Below, piece after piece: positions 32,312-44,629 of a DNA stretch of 64,000 bases. The number at the start of each line of letters is the position of its first letter. Within the stretch, counting starts at the first letter, position 1. The notes beneath the pieces were generated by a model. The model did not search any database and had not been told where the DNA came from. It saw only the letters and a program-made list of their open reading frames with translations. The stretch covers positions 49,657,629-49,721,628 of the forward strand of contig CM034531.1 in NCBI GenBank assembly GCA_020002185.1. The letters run 5' to 3'. A program made the translations under genes and the position numbers. This DNA comes from Paraescarpia echinospica (Eukaryota; Annelida; Polychaeta; Sabellida; Siboglinidae).

Positions 32312-33311
32312 NNNNNNNNNNNNNNNNNNNNNNNNNNNNNNNNNNNNNNNNNNNNNNNNNNNNNNNNNNNNNNNNNNNNNNNNNNNNNNNNNNNNNNNNN
32401 NNNNNNNNNNNNNNNNNNNNNNNNNNNNNNNNNNNNNNNNNNNNNNNNNNNNNNNNNNNNNNNNNNNNNNNNNNNNNNNNNNNNNNNNNNNNNNNNNNNN
32501 NNNNNNNNNNNNNNNNNNNNNNNNNNNNNNNNNNNNNNNNNNNNNNNNNNNNNNNNNNNNNNNNNNNNNNNNNNNNNNNNNNNNNNNNNNNNNNNNNNNN
32601 NNNNNNNNNNNNNNNNNNNNNNNNNNNNNNNNNNNNNNNNNNNNNNNNNNNNNNNNNNNNNNNNNNNNNNNNNNNNNNNNNNNNNNNNNNNNNNNNNNNN
32701 NNNNNNNNNNNNNNNNNNNNNNNNNNNNNNNNNNNNNNNNNNNNNNNNNNNNNNNNNNNNNNNNNNNNNNNNNNNNNNNNNNNNNNNNNNNNNNNNNNNN
32801 NNNNNNNNNNNNNNNNNNNNNNNNNNNNNNNNNNNNNNNNNNNNNNNNNNNNNNNNNNNNNNNNNNNNNNNNNNNNNNNNNNNNNNNNNNNNNNNNNNNN
32901 NNNNNNNNNNNNNNNNNNNNNNNNNNNNNNNNNNNNNNNNNNNNNNNNNNNNNNNNNNNNNNNNNNNNNNNNNNNNNNNNNNNNNNNNNNNNNNNNNNNN
33001 NNNNNNNNNNNNNNNNNNNNNNNNNNNNNNNNNNNNNNNNNNNNNNNNNNNNNNNNNNNNNNNNNNNNNNNNNNNNNNNNNNNNNNNNNNNNNNNNNNNN
33101 NNNNNNNNNNNNNNNNNNNNNNNNNNNNNNNNNNNNNNNNNNNNNNNNNNNNNNNNNNNNNNNNNNNNNNNNNNNNNNNNNNNNNNNNNNNNNNNNNNNN
33201 NNNNNNNNNNNNNNNNNNNNNNNNNNNNNNNNNNNNNNNNNNNNNNNNNNNNNNNNNNNNNNNNNNNNNNNNNNNNNNNNNNNNNNNNNNNNNNNNNNNN
33301 NNNNNNNNNNN
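32312..33311. other. Assembly gap (1,000 N)
   Basis: Exactly 1,000 N, a conventional gap size, so the true distance is unknown. It begins where the second copy of the same sequence enters a (GAT)n run (40908-40934) and ends inside the coding region of another LINE. Long open frames that cross it have no meaning. Confidence 0.99.
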
Positions 33312-35458
33312 CACAGTCATTATTGATGTAAACATTTCGCCCAAACGCAAACATCGTCCAAAACATAAAGTCTTCATTAGAAATAAAGCCGACAATATTA
33401 ACATCCAGAAATCTCTTGAAAACTTTACACATGAATACTTCTCTCAAAACCAAAACATGACTGTCAATGACAAGTGGAATCTTGTTTCCACGAAAATCAT
33501 CAACATTATGAACCAATATGTACCGCACCGACTTACTACTTCCAGACACAATCTTCCCTGGTTCAATAAAGATTTAAAGAAAATGTGCAAAATAAAGAAA
33601 CAGCTATATAACAAAGCAAAAAGAACTAGAAATCCAGAAGACTGGAAAGAATTCTGTGACATCAGGAGAAACATGCATAAACACCTTCGTTCTGCTAGAC
33701 TATCCTACATAAGTAAATTCCTGACAACAACAATAACAGAGAAACCTAAATCATTTTGGAGCTTCATTTCTAAACTTAGACAGGATAACCAGGGTATTGG
33801 GGACCTTAACATTGCTGGTAACATCATTAGTGACGACAAACATAAAGCAGAAGCCTTAAACAATCAGTTCCAAAGTGTCTTCACACACGAAGGAAATTCC
33901 ACCCTACCAGATATGGCCAGAAGTCCACATGGAGAAATCCCCAAACTAACAATTACACTTAAAGGAGTACTTGATCAACTTTCCAAAATTAACATTTCTA
34001 AATCACAAGGACCAGATGGCATTCCACCATGGTTCTTAAACAGATATGCCTCTCATCTAGCACCAGTAATACATGACATTTTCCAATCATCTGTTGACTC
34101 TGGACAAGTCCCCAATACCTGGAAAGAAGCCAATGTAACAGCAATTTTTTAAGAAAGGAAGTAGAGCAGAAACATCTAACTACAGACCAATATCCTTAAC
34201 ACCTGTGGTTTCTAAACTTCTTGAACACATCATACATAGTCACATTGTGAAACATCTTGAACAGCACCACATTCTAACTGACCACCAACATGGCTTCCGT
34301 GCCAAAAGATCAACTGAAACACAATTAATTCAAACAATCCATGACATAAGCAAATCACTTGATGAGAAGAAATCTGTAGACATGGCCATCCTTGACTTCA
34401 CCAAATCATTCGATAAAGTTCCACATAAAAGATTAATCCACAAACTCAAACACTATGGCATCACAGGCCCAATATCATCATGGATAAATAGCTTCCTTAC
34501 AGGAAGAACTCAACAGGTCGTTATAAATGGATCTAAGTCAACATCAACTCAAGTCATTTCTGGGGTACCACAGGGCACAGTACTGGGGCCCCTACTTTTC
34601 CTACTTTACATAAATGACCTGCCAGACAATCTTTCCTCAACTGTTCGCCTTTTTGCAGACGACTGCCTGTTATATTCACCGATTAAAACTGACCAAGACA
34701 CATCTGTCCTCCAAAACGATCTGCTCAAACTTGAGAAATGGCAACACACGTGGCTTATGAAATTCAACCCCACTAAATGTTATACAATGACAATAGCCTC
34801 AAGAAAACCGACACCAAATCTCTACACATTCTGCGGACAACAACTTAAACCTGTTGAATCACACTGTTATCTTGGCATACATATATCAAATACATTAAAT
34901 TGGACAATACAAAGCAACTCGGTCACAAAAAAAGCACAACAGACATTGGGAATGATTAGAAGAAATTTAAATAAATGCCCAACCCAAATCAAGTCCATAA
35001 CCTACACAACCCTTGTCCGCCCCATACTTGAATATGCGTCAGCATCATGGGATCCACATTGCCTAAGAAATATCAAACTCATAGAAAGAACCCAGAGACA
35101 AGCCACCAGATTTTGTAAGAACAACTATTCTAGAGAGCCTGGAACGGTAACACAACTCCTTAAAGATCTCCAGTGGGACACCCTCCAATCACGAAGAAAA
35201 ACCCAAAGACTTAGCATATTATATAAAATGGAACATAACCTCATAGATATCCCACTAGATCAATACACCAAACGCAACACCAGATGCTCACGTAAACATA
35301 ATAAACAGTTAGTACAAATCAGGCACTCGACAAACATATTTGGAAACAGCTTTTTCCCAGTCACAATAAAAGAGTGGAATTCTCTACCTCCAAGCATTGT
35401 ATCAAGTACGTCACTGAATTCATTCCAGATTAGCCTAGCCCAACATGTAAAAAATTAA
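33312..35458 (+). pseudogene. LINE ORF2, partial, one frameshift
   Basis: The frame from the gap to 34152 encodes the pre-RT linker and RT start (KSFWSFISKLRQDNQGIGDL, SKSQGPDGIPPWFLNRYASH). One extra T in the T-run near 34145-34150 breaks it before KKGSR. The second frame, effectively open to 35458, holds LTPVVSKLLEHIIHSHIVKH, AILDFTKSFDKVPHKRLIHK, GVPQGTVLGPLLFLLYINDL, the catalytic RLFADDCLLY box, YLGIHISNTLNW, and a C-terminus ending SLAQHVKN. The single homopolymer frameshift could be a sequencing error, so this copy may be nearly intact. The endonuclease is missing or in the gap. Confidence 0.85.
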
Positions 35459-35536
35459 TCCATAAGAGCCACCATGCGCACTGGCGTGATGTGTCCATAG
35501 GACATTTTGCCAGTCAAAATACAGATACAGATACAG
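33312..35536 (+). mobile_element. CR1/Jockey-group LINE, 3' part, entering from the gap
   Basis: Coding sequence of a third LINE family starts at the gap edge and runs to a stop at 35456-35458. A 3' UTR of about 55 bp follows, then a tail of ATACAG repeats (about 35519-35539). The tail abuts, without spacer, the CR1 copy C at 35537. In copy B the matching point is 26948, inside the CR1 5' UTR. So this LINE either inserted into that UTR or the junction is an assembly product. Confidence 0.85.
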
Positions 35537-35952
35537 ATAGGGTACGTTAGCTTACGGCTACGATAAGTTTGTAAACAAGATTTAACAAACCTCGTTATGT
35601 GGTAGAATATATAGGTGATAAAGTAACAACCATAAACTACCTACATAAGATAATATCTGTGTAAGTCAGTACCTACTAGACATTTTGATAAGGTAGCTTT
35701 GTTGTTAAAATTAAGCATTTGCGATAATCGGGCGAACTAAGTTTATGTAGCTAGTGTCTCTCTTATTCGCTAGGGCGCTGTATAACCTAAATAAATAAGG
35801 CAGTCTAGCGTACGCAATCTTACGTAAAGTGTAACATTTGTGCACAGAAAACAGTCTTCTTAAAGACTACATAGACAGTGAATAGTGTAAACACAGTTGA
35901 CAAAACTATTTTAAATAGCTAATTAGATTATTATTATTAAATAAATTCTGAT

Positions 35953-37173
35953 ATGGCGCCTTGCAAGCGGCAAGTCAAGGCAAAGAGACACTTGGTGTGC
36001 GACGACTGCCACAGTTGGGTAGATTTTGCCTTATCCGGCTGTACGAAGTCATGGACAGAAACCAAGGAAGAGGGATTCACCTTTCAGTGCGTGGGGTGTT
36101 GGAAGGTGAAATGTCTGGAGAAAGAGGTAGCTAGGTTGGTAGATATTGTGAAGGGGATGGAGATGAGAATCAGCAAGGAGACAGATGGAATGGAGAGAGA
36201 CGACAGGGATAAAGTTGGGAATACTGTGAAACTGAAGGAGCAGAGTAGTGGCAACAAGACCGAGGAAAGGAGACTGAGAGGAGGGAAGGTGATCGGAGGG
36301 GAAGAAAGTGGAGGATCGACAGCAGGAAATGTGACAGGTGTGAAGGTGGCAGGAGAGAAAGTGACCGTAGAGAAAGAGGTAGGAGGAAAAAAGAGACGGG
36401 AGAGGAGAGAAGGAAATGCAATGGGAGGAAAGATGACGGGAAGAAAGGAAGTGAGAGTACATGTGACAGAAGAGAAGTCGGGAGGGACGATGACAGGAAG
36501 AAAGGTGACAAGAGAAACAGCGTCAGGAAAGAATGGAACGGACGAGATTGTGACGGGAGAGCAGAAGACAGGGGAACAAGATTACAACCAGACAGATGCA
36601 AACCGTAGAAAGAGCTACACTGAGGCAGTGATTGAGGGGGCAATGAGGAAAGAGAGGGTGTTTATGGGCGATTCGATTATGAGAAAGACAGATAAGACTC
36701 TAAGCGAGGGGGAGGACGTCGTTGTTTGTCTACCGGGGGCTAGGATAGAACATGTAACTGAAAGGGTAGAGAAGGTACTGGGGCATGGCAAGGGAGGGTC
36801 TATACTAGTACATGTAGGGACAAATAACGCAGAGAGGGAGGGAACAACTGGGATAGTTCAGAAGTACAGACAGTTAGTGAAGAAGTTAAAGAAGACAAGA
36901 GTAGAACAGATTATCCTCTCAGGAATTTTGCCAGTAATGGGAGGAAGGGGGCCGACATATAGAAACTGCAAGAGGATGGCGATCAACGCACTAGTTGAGC
37001 AGATGTGTAAAGAAGAGGGGGTGGGATTCGTAGATTTATGGGGATACTTTGTTGGGAGGGAAGATATGTACATGAGAGATGGCCTACATCTAAGTGGAAA
37101 GGGGGCAGCAGTTTTCTCAGAGAACTTGCTGCAATCTGTTGACAGTGGGACAGGCTGCATCTATTTAAACTAG
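35953..37173 (+). CDS. CR1 ORF1 protein (copy C), PHD-like knuckles and SGNH esterase
   Basis: The 406-residue product is the same as that of 27364-28584; the few base differences I noticed (for example near 36321 and 36388) are silent. All esterase motifs are present (FMGDSIM, HVGTNNA, DGLHLSGKG). It ends in TTA AAC TAG with the same slippery heptamer at 37164-37170. ORF1 staying open while ORF2 of the same copy is broken is notable. Confidence 0.9.
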   Translation: MAPCKRQVKAKRHLVCDDCHSWVDFALSGCTKSWTETKEEGFTFQCVGCWKVKCLEKEVARLVDIVKGMEMRISKETDGMERDDRDKVGNTVKLKEQSSGNKTEERRLRGGKVIGGEESGGSTAGNVTGVKVAGEKVTVEKEVGGKKRRERREGNAMGGKMTGRKEVRVHVTEEKSGGTMTGRKVTRETASGKNGTDEIVTGEQKTGEQDYNQTDANRRKSYTEAVIEGAMRKERVFMGDSIMRKTDKTLSEGEDVVVCLPGARIEHVTERVEKVLGHGKGGSILVHVGTNNAEREGTTGIVQKYRQLVKKLKKTRVEQIILSGILPVMGGRGPTYRNCKRMAINALVEQMCKEEGVGFVDLWGYFVGREDMYMRDGLHLSGKGAAVFSENLLQSVDSGTGCIYLN

Positions 37174-37337
37174 ATTCGCAGGGGGGATTCACAGAGAAGC
37201 CTGAAACTGGAGGCATAGATAAAGACAGCAGAAATAAATCGGCAAAGAACAGCCTAGAAAACTGTTCTGAATCAGGATATAAATGCATTTGTTTAAATGC
37301 AAGGAGCATAGTAAACAAAAGAAGTGAACTAAACATT

Positions 37338-40037
37338 ATGGTAGAAGATATTGACCCTCACATAATAGGTATAACCGAATCGTGGGCCACCACTGTTATA
37401 TCAGATGCCGAATTGGGACTAACAGGATATGTAATGTTTAGGAAAGATAGAATAGGAAGAAAGGGAGGTGGAGTTATTTTATATATTAAAGAATCTATCC
37501 AGGCTTATGAAATAAAATTAGAAAGAGAAGCAGATTGCGAAGAAGCTGTTTGGTGTAACATAGTTACAGGAAACTCAACGTTAACAGTTGGGTTAGTTTA
37601 TCGAAGTCCAAACATAAGCATAGAAGAGAATGAAAAAATACAAAACGCTATTAGGGAAGTAAGCAAACGGAACTGTATTATTATGGGGGACTTTAACCAT
37701 GGGCATATACAATGGAAATCTCTACAGAGTATGGGGAGTGAGGACCACAAGTTTTAGTTTTAGTACAAGATAGTTTCCTTTCTCAACATGTGCTAGAACC
37801 AACCAGGGGAGAGAATGTGTTAGACTTAGTTTTGTCCTCACAGAAAGAATTAGTTGACAATGTCAAGATATGTGAGCCACTGGGGAGTAGTGATCACAAC
37901 CAGATACATTTACCATCAAAGTAAAATCAGAAAGGAATAGTAAAAAGCAGTATAGGAGAAATTTCCACAAAGGAAGGTATAAGGACATGAGGAAATATTT
38001 AGCAAAGATAGACTGGAATAACACACTGAAGAATAAGACAGCAACCAAATGCTGGAATATCTTAAATAGTGAAATTAAGTGCATAGTCGATAAATTTGTA
38101 CCTTTCAAAAACAAGGGAAACGGTCTAAAAAGAAACACTTATCGAAAGAAGCCATTAGAAAAATTAAGTATAAACAAATGATGTGGAAGTCATATAGATG
38201 TACTGGAAATGATGAAGACTACAACATTTATAAAGAAGCACTTAATCAAGCTACAGCTGAAATTAGAAATTCAAAGAGAAGCTATGAAAAAAAATTAGCT
38301 AGTAATATAAAACATGACAGTAAGAGTTTTTATGCGTATATTCAAAGCAAACAGAAAGTTCAGGATAAGGTCGGTCCTCTAGAAGATAGTGCTGGAAATA
38401 CAATATCAGAGGGATTCTTAATGGAAGAAGACCTGAATGAGTATTTTAGTTCAGTGTTTACCAGGGAAGATATTAGTTCACTGCCAGTACCAGAGGCTAA
38501 GTTCAAGGGGGCAGATTCAGACTATTTAGGACAGTTAGTTGTAACCTCGGAAATGGTAGCTAAGAAAATAAGGGCAATGAAGGATAATAAATCACCTGGA
38601 GTGGACGGGATTCCGCCCAAACTACTATTGGAAATTGTAGAACAAATTAGCGTACCGCTTGCAACAGTTTTCAATTTGTCATTAGAAGAGGGAATGGTTC
38701 CTTTAGAATGGAAAGAGGCAAACATTATACCGTTATTTAAAAGAGAAATAAGTCAGAGAACTATAGACCAGTGAGTTTAACATCAGTGATTTGCAAATTA
38801 TTAGAAAGACTAATTAAAGATCACATGGTGGATTTTCTTGTTAAACATAACTTGATAAACCCATCTCAGCATGGGTTTTTAAAAGCGAGGTCATGCTTAA
38901 CAAATATGTTATGTTTTTTGGAAGACATCACTAGGTGGGTAGATGAGGGATCACCAGTAGATATCATCTATTTAGATTTTCAAAAAGCTTTCGACAAAGT
39001 ACCACATCAAAGATTACTCCTTAAGCTAAGGGCCCATGGCATAGGAAATGGTATAATAAACTGGATAGAAAAATGGCTGAATGACAGAAGACAACGTGTA
39101 GTAGTTGATGGGGAGGCTTCAAACTGGAAATCGGTATTGAGTGGGGTACCACAGGGATCAGTACTAGGACCTATATTATTCTTAATATATATCAACGATT
39201 TGGACGATGATATAACAAGCAAGGTGTTAAAATTTGCGGATGATACAAAAGTGTTTAGAAGGATTAAAAGTGATGGAGACAGACAGCATTTACAGGATGA
39301 TCTTGATAGGTTGATCAAATGGTCTGAAAAGTGGCAAATGCTGTTCAATTTTGGGAAATGTAAATGCCTCCACACAGGTCATGGGAATGAAGAGGTAAAA
39401 TATAAAATGGGGAGTACTGTTCTAAGTACTACTGTAAAAGAAAAGGACTTGGGGTTAACCATTAGTGCTGATATGAAGGTTTCAGAGCAGTGCGGAATTG
39501 CAGCGTCAAGGGAAATCAAATCCTTGGATTAATTAGGCGAAATATAGCGTATAAGAAAAAAGAATTAATAGTACCGCTGTACAAAACAATAGTGAGGCCT
39601 CATTTAGAATATTGTATACAAGCATGGAGGCCATATCGCAAGAAGGACATAGATATGCTAGAAAGAGTACAGAGGAGAGCGACTAAAATGATACCAAATC
39701 TGAGGGATCTTAGTTACGAAATACGCCTAAAAGAATGTGGTTTAACAACATTAGAGACCAGGAGATTGAGAGGAGATCACATAGAAGTGTTTAAAATATT
39801 GAATGGTTATGAAAATATTGATAGAATCATTTTTTTCTCAGTTAAGAAAAATAGAAGGACCAGAGGACATGAAGCTACATTAGTAAAGGAGCAGTGTAGA
39901 TTAGATATAAGAAAGTTCTCATTCTCACAAAGGACTGTAAATGAATGGAACAGATTATCTCCTGATTGTGTTGGTGCTAGTAGCGTGAATGTTTAAAAAT
40001 AAAATCGACACACACCTTAAAAAGGCGGGATACATGT
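37338..40037 (+). pseudogene. CR1 ORF2 (copy C), broken by several small deletions
   Basis: Same protein as 28749-31451 but with frame breaks. One T is lost near 37755, giving a stop after the endonuclease GDFN region. One T is lost near 37910, one A near 38112, a larger change lies near 38740-38750 (before the NYRPVSL block), one A is lost near 39510, and two bases near 39990. The intact pieces are 37338-37757, 37987-38181, 38178-38774, 38771-39532 and 39490-39996. The catalytic FADD box is present in 38771-39532. The 12 bp missing in copy B near 31110 are present here. Most losses are in short homopolymers, so read error in one haplotype is as likely as decay. Confidence 0.85.
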
Positions 40038-40138
40038 AAATAAAAAGTATTGGACTCTCGATAAGCCAAAAGGCTTCCTTGTCCACCTGCCATCCAGAGT
40101 AATTTTCTGGATGGCAATCTTGTTAAATCTTGTTAAAT

Positions 40139-40935
40139 CTTCGTTTTGCCGACGACATACTCATATGCGCTACTACACCGCAAGAACCTCAAAAATGCTG
40201 CAGGAGCTAGCTGATGAAAGTAAAAACAAGGAATGAAAATGAATATTTCGAAGACAAAAGTGATGCTAGAAAATGACACCCCAATATATATCAACACCAC
40301 GCAGATAGAGAAGGTTGAAAAGTACGTCTAGCTGGGACCGCGATACAGTATCAGAAACAAAAACAAAAACAAGGAGATTCAAAGAAGAATCACCGCCGGC
40401 TGGACAGCAAATGCCAAACACCGCGACATCTTCAAGGGTAACTTTGGAACCTGCTTGGAGAGACAAGTCTACAACTCATGCGTACTTCCAGCGATGACAT
40501 ACGGCGCGGAAACATGGACACTCACCATTCAGGCAAAGAACAAGCTAGCAGCCGCACAAACAAATATGGAAAGAAGTATGTTAAACACCACCTATCTGGA
40601 GAGAAAAACAAACATCTGGGTAAGAGAGAAGACAAAGGCCATAGACGTGATAGAACAAATCAGAAGACAGAAGTGGACCTGGGCAGGGCACATCAGCGGA
40701 CTACGAGATAACCGATGGACATCGCGTATCACAACATGGAGACCTTACGAAGGGAATCGATCTAGAGGAAGACCGGCGAGACGGTGGAGAGACGAACTAG
40801 ACGAGTACTGGAAACGTACCAACCGGCAGAGGATAGTGCAAAAGAGGCAGATTTGGAAACAACATACTGAGGCCTTTGCACAACCACGGGACACTGCGGC
40901 TGCACAATGATGACGATGATGATGATGATGATGAA
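40139..40935 (+). pseudogene. RTE-like LINE relic, back half (second copy) with (GAT)n tail
   Basis: It repeats 31541-32311 with only a few changes (for example near 40412). The open part 40455-40910 encodes GAETWTLTIQAKNKL, KWTWAGHISGLRDNRW and GRPARRWRDELDEYW, and ends TAAAQ. It continues past the point lost in the gap into TGATGACGATGATGATGATG, the short trinucleotide tail typical of RTE LINEs. Unique sequence follows from about 40936. Confidence 0.85.
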
Positions 40936-42282
40936 TCGAGCTTCCGTATGTATGTGGGTGATTTGATTTTGATTGATGACTTGTTTTCACGTGTTTGTTC
41001 CGCAATATGTCTCAACCAAAATTATTTATAAAAAAAAATTACTAGCGAGTGTACACAAATCTCAGATATCATTAAATAAAGAAGACTCCGGTAATTCTAG
41101 CGTATATACGAACCATATAAACATCGATAATTAGCATAGCATGCACACATATGCAGGAGCGGGTCCAGGGTTAAAAAGGGGGGTCCGAGATAAGTCCTGT
41201 AATATTATGGCCCTACCACCCATTAATTTTGACGTTTGCTTACACAAAAGCACTTCAAATGGTGTAATCTAGGCTACCCATACCAGGTGAGTGATTGCAA
41301 CCCTAATATACCTAAGTTGTAAACTTCAACCCACAAATCTAATTTGCGACATCCTACAAATGTTCTGTACGCAATACGGATTATTGGGAGAAATGTGACC
41401 TTCGACCATATCCCGTTTTAAAACAATACCTAAAATAAGTATAGTACTGCAACTGTTTAATAACAAAAAACTATGCTACAAATAATCCTTAAAGCTATGT
41501 ATCGGCATTATTGCAAACTAGGATGACACGTTATTGCTGTAAACATGTATGTTTATTCGTTCGACAATGTATACAACTTACGTTTACGTTAGTGCTGTAA
41601 ACATGTATATTTATTCGTACAACAATATATACAATTCGATAAGTTTTTTTACTTAGTTTTTTAGCCACCTCATCTGTGTTGCTTTTGGCTTGAAATATGT
41701 TGTATATGAAGTGGATGAGCAAGTACGTTTACTTACTTACTTAATTCAATTACAATCTCTTTGCACAGAAAGAGACTAACACATATTTAACTAAAAAGGT
41801 GCTACACGCATTTTCTATATTATTCAGCGCATCTTTTGCTAAGGAAACTGTGTTATATAGTTTCTCCAAATAGTGATAATCACAAACCCAAAATGTAAAT
41901 GTAATGATTTTCATATCCGCCTTCCTGCCAAAGTTCTGCATTCAAGACGCAGACCGGACACGGTATATTTGGTGTTTAAACCTGGCTCTCAACATTGGGG
42001 ACTGCTATCCCGTGTGACTCGGAGATCACGTAAATGTCGGTCCCATCTCAACTTGGGATGTTAACTACCACTGAGATTGGTTTGAGGATAACATTCTGAA
42101 AAACATTACTATAGTTGAATTACCTCAAACGACCATACCATTCTAGCCACAACATATAAAGAATATAATCAGTTAATAGACTGTTGCTGGATGCTGGCAA
42201 TAACTAGATACTAAAAACTCTGTTTAGACTCTACATCAGCTGTGTTTTAATAACTTTTGTTGATGAGCAGATATATTAATCA
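40936..42282. other. Non-coding stretch with a 57-bp duplication
   Basis: No gene seen. A roughly 57-bp direct duplication at 41535-41640 begins TGCTGTAAACATGTAT in both halves. Near 41157 is a GCGGGTCCAGGGTTAAAAAG string of the kind that ends animal DNA elements. Confidence 0.4.
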
Positions 42283-44201
42283 TTACTCAAATTCCACTAT
42301 TCGCTGATTTTCTTCCCATTTGAGCATCGCCAATGCCTGTTGACTATCAGCCATCCGGAACATGACGGACATGATAATATTTGCACACCTGATTTGAGAC
42401 ACGATGATTATTGATACAATATGTAAATTGAGAACTTTTTCTGTTTGTTCCTTTCTATGATCAATATCCAGAACAATATCCGTGCTGTGATTCATGTTCA
42501 TTAGGGTGAGCCCAGAAATCCGATTTTCCCCATCCTGTAGGTAGGTTTTAACCCGTCGCAGGCAGGAGAATGAACGTTCTGCCTCAGAATTTCCAACAAG
42601 AAGAGTGCAACCGATCCTCAACAGGGTGAGGATGTTCGGGAAGATACCTTTCATCTGCGAGCTCGAGACATTCAGTCAGGTTAGGGGAGGACGAAGACTT
42701 TGTGGGCTCCGTGGTTCTCCAATAGCGCTCCCATTCCTTCACCTTTTCTCGCAGTGAAGAGACGCTTGGCATGTCTGACTCCCAAAACATCCGTCCACAA
42801 CATTTTGTACATTTCCACTCTCTGTGACGATCCCAAAGAGTAGAGCAAGAATCACTATACCTTTCTTTCTTTCTGGGTTAAGTTGATTGTGGAGTTCGGC
42901 AGACAGATGGTCACAGAACGGGATTGCCAGATTGCGCAAATAGTGCTACGGCGGGTATGTGCTGGGCGGCGTTGGTTCTTTGCATCTGCCAGGACAATCG
43001 AGGTGTCCTTGGTGCCGAGATGGATGTACCAAGAAGTGTGGCTATATGTGTAGCATATTTATACCACTCACTGTATTCATGGTCTTTCTCCTGTCTCATC
43101 GTTATAATTCGTTCTTGGTTTTGGTCGATCAGGGTGTATGCTAGGTATATAACCAATCCTTCTTTTGGAGTTTGGAAGCCATGAGCTTGACATTCTCCAA
43201 TGCATTCTTGGTGATGATGAATGCAATGATGTTATGTGACGACGTGATTTTGATTAGAAGCCCTTGTGCTTTCGTCCTAGTCTCCTGGTCCCAACTGCCA
43301 GTCCATAAAGCCTCCTCGCAGATGTCACGATATGCAGACGGATTCAGTATGGCTTCCAAATATTTACACAATAATTCTTACATCTCGTAAAACGTGTCGT
43401 AGCATGTGTAATGCTCTACCCATCCCATCTGGTCTTACCCAGTCCAACAAGTTTCTTTTCCTTCATATTTTGCGAGAGGTTGTTTATCATCAGTTCCATG
43501 AATCGTCATCGTTTCGGGGATAGGTCAAAGAAGAGGCGAACAGAATTAATGTTGTGAATCATGTTCCGGATGGCATGGAGTCTGCATGCATTGACGATGC
43601 TCAAGTTGAGGACTTGACTGTTGCAGTGTGAATACAAAGCCCGTGGGAGATAACTGTTTTATCTTGGCCTGCAAGCCAACCTTATCTGAAGACATACACT
43701 GCGCACCGTCATAGCTCTGACCCCTAGCTTCACGAATGTCGATGCTATTATTTTTTCTTCGCTCGGTGATAGCATGAGCTACAGCTTCGCCAATTGCCCT
43801 CTCTGTGTATATGGAATTAAAAACGAACCCTTTGACTTTACACCCAGCCAAGCACACTGGGATAATCTTCTGATTACCATGTGGATCTGGACTTCATCTG
43901 CCACGAAGGAAAATAAGGCATTTTTATCTTCAAGGCTTTATGTATTCTCCTTTCTAATGCATTCAGCTACTACATCAATCACTTCATTCTGAATGATTAT
44001 TGATGTGTACTGCGTGTTCTTCTTTCGTGTCTCAAGATGTTCTCGGAGTATGATGTCTCGTTTGGCCATCATCTCCAGAATTGTCAAGAAGTTTCCCCTG
44101 TTGGACAATGTACTTGTCAAATCATCCCTATGGCCTCGAAATGGCAAATTGTGTTTCCCATAAAATACAACTGATTCAATAATGCTCTTCATGACGTGCA
44201 T
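42283..44201 (-). pseudogene. Decayed hAT transposase (ZMYM1 / DUF4371 type)
   Basis: Read on the minus strand, pieces in several frames follow the order of ZMYM1-like hAT transposases. 44201-43938 gives SIIESVVFYGKHNLPFRGHR with NRGNFLTIL and the DUF4371 segment. 43857-43546 gives EARGQSYDGAQCMSSDKVGL, the RNase H-fold motif region with RGQSYDGA. 43371-43141 gives SWDQETRTKAQGLLIKITSS and FIITKNALENVKLMASKLQK. 43156-42739 gives PRTPRLSWQMQRTNA and FCDHLSAELHNQL. 42654-42283 gives the dimerisation domain, LLVGNSEAERSFSCLRRVKT. At least four frame changes make it non-functional. No terminal repeats were identified. Confidence 0.8.
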
Positions 44202-44574
44202 CTAAGAAGTTCCTATGAATTATAACCACACGTGACATAAGTGTCTTTCAATCAAAGAAGTCTGGTGGTGATCAGCTGGTATGGAAGAGAGGTTTACACT
44301 TGTATTACCCTTGTTTCAAAGTCGCTGCAACATTGCTCTTGGTTTTGTGTTAAGATGACCTCACTTGACAGCATAATGTGAGTTGAAAACGTGTATTACT
44401 TGATATTACGATTAAGATATTCAAATAATTTGGTGATAAGATCGGGTAGTCGAAAGTTCTGTCTGAAGAACTGATGGAGACGATTTCATCAAACGACCAG
44501 AGCGTCTTTGAGAGCCAAACACTCTCAGGCATAGCGAGTTCATCTTTTCGCGGGGAGACATGATCAAACATGAG

Positions 44575-44628
44575 GTGTGCGTGTGTGCGTGTGTGCGCGT
44601 GTTCGCGTGTGCGCGTGTGTGCGTGTCT
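44575..44628. repeat. GTGTGC-type simple repeat
   Basis: A short run of GTGTGCGT-like repeats directly precedes the 54-bp minisatellite. Confidence 0.8.
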
Positions 44629-44629
44629 G

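Larger units (their letters stand above)
35537..40138 (+). mobile_element. CR1-type LINE, second near-identical copy (copy C)
   Basis: From GGGTACGTTAGCTTACGGCT onward it matches copy B almost base for base, including 5' UTR, ORF1, the T TTA AAC site, ORF2 and the 3' hairpin, and it is followed by the same RTE flank. The 3' tail has one more 10-bp unit than copy B. Differences are scattered single changes plus several 1-2 base losses in ORF2. Because the flanking RTE sequence is also copied, this arose by segmental duplication or haplotype duplication in the assembly, not by a second transposition. Confidence 0.92.

Noticed and set aside
31857..34152. Very long open frames spanning 32312-33311 on both strands
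   Set aside because: They cross the run of N, which has no real codons. Only the parts outside the gap were used.
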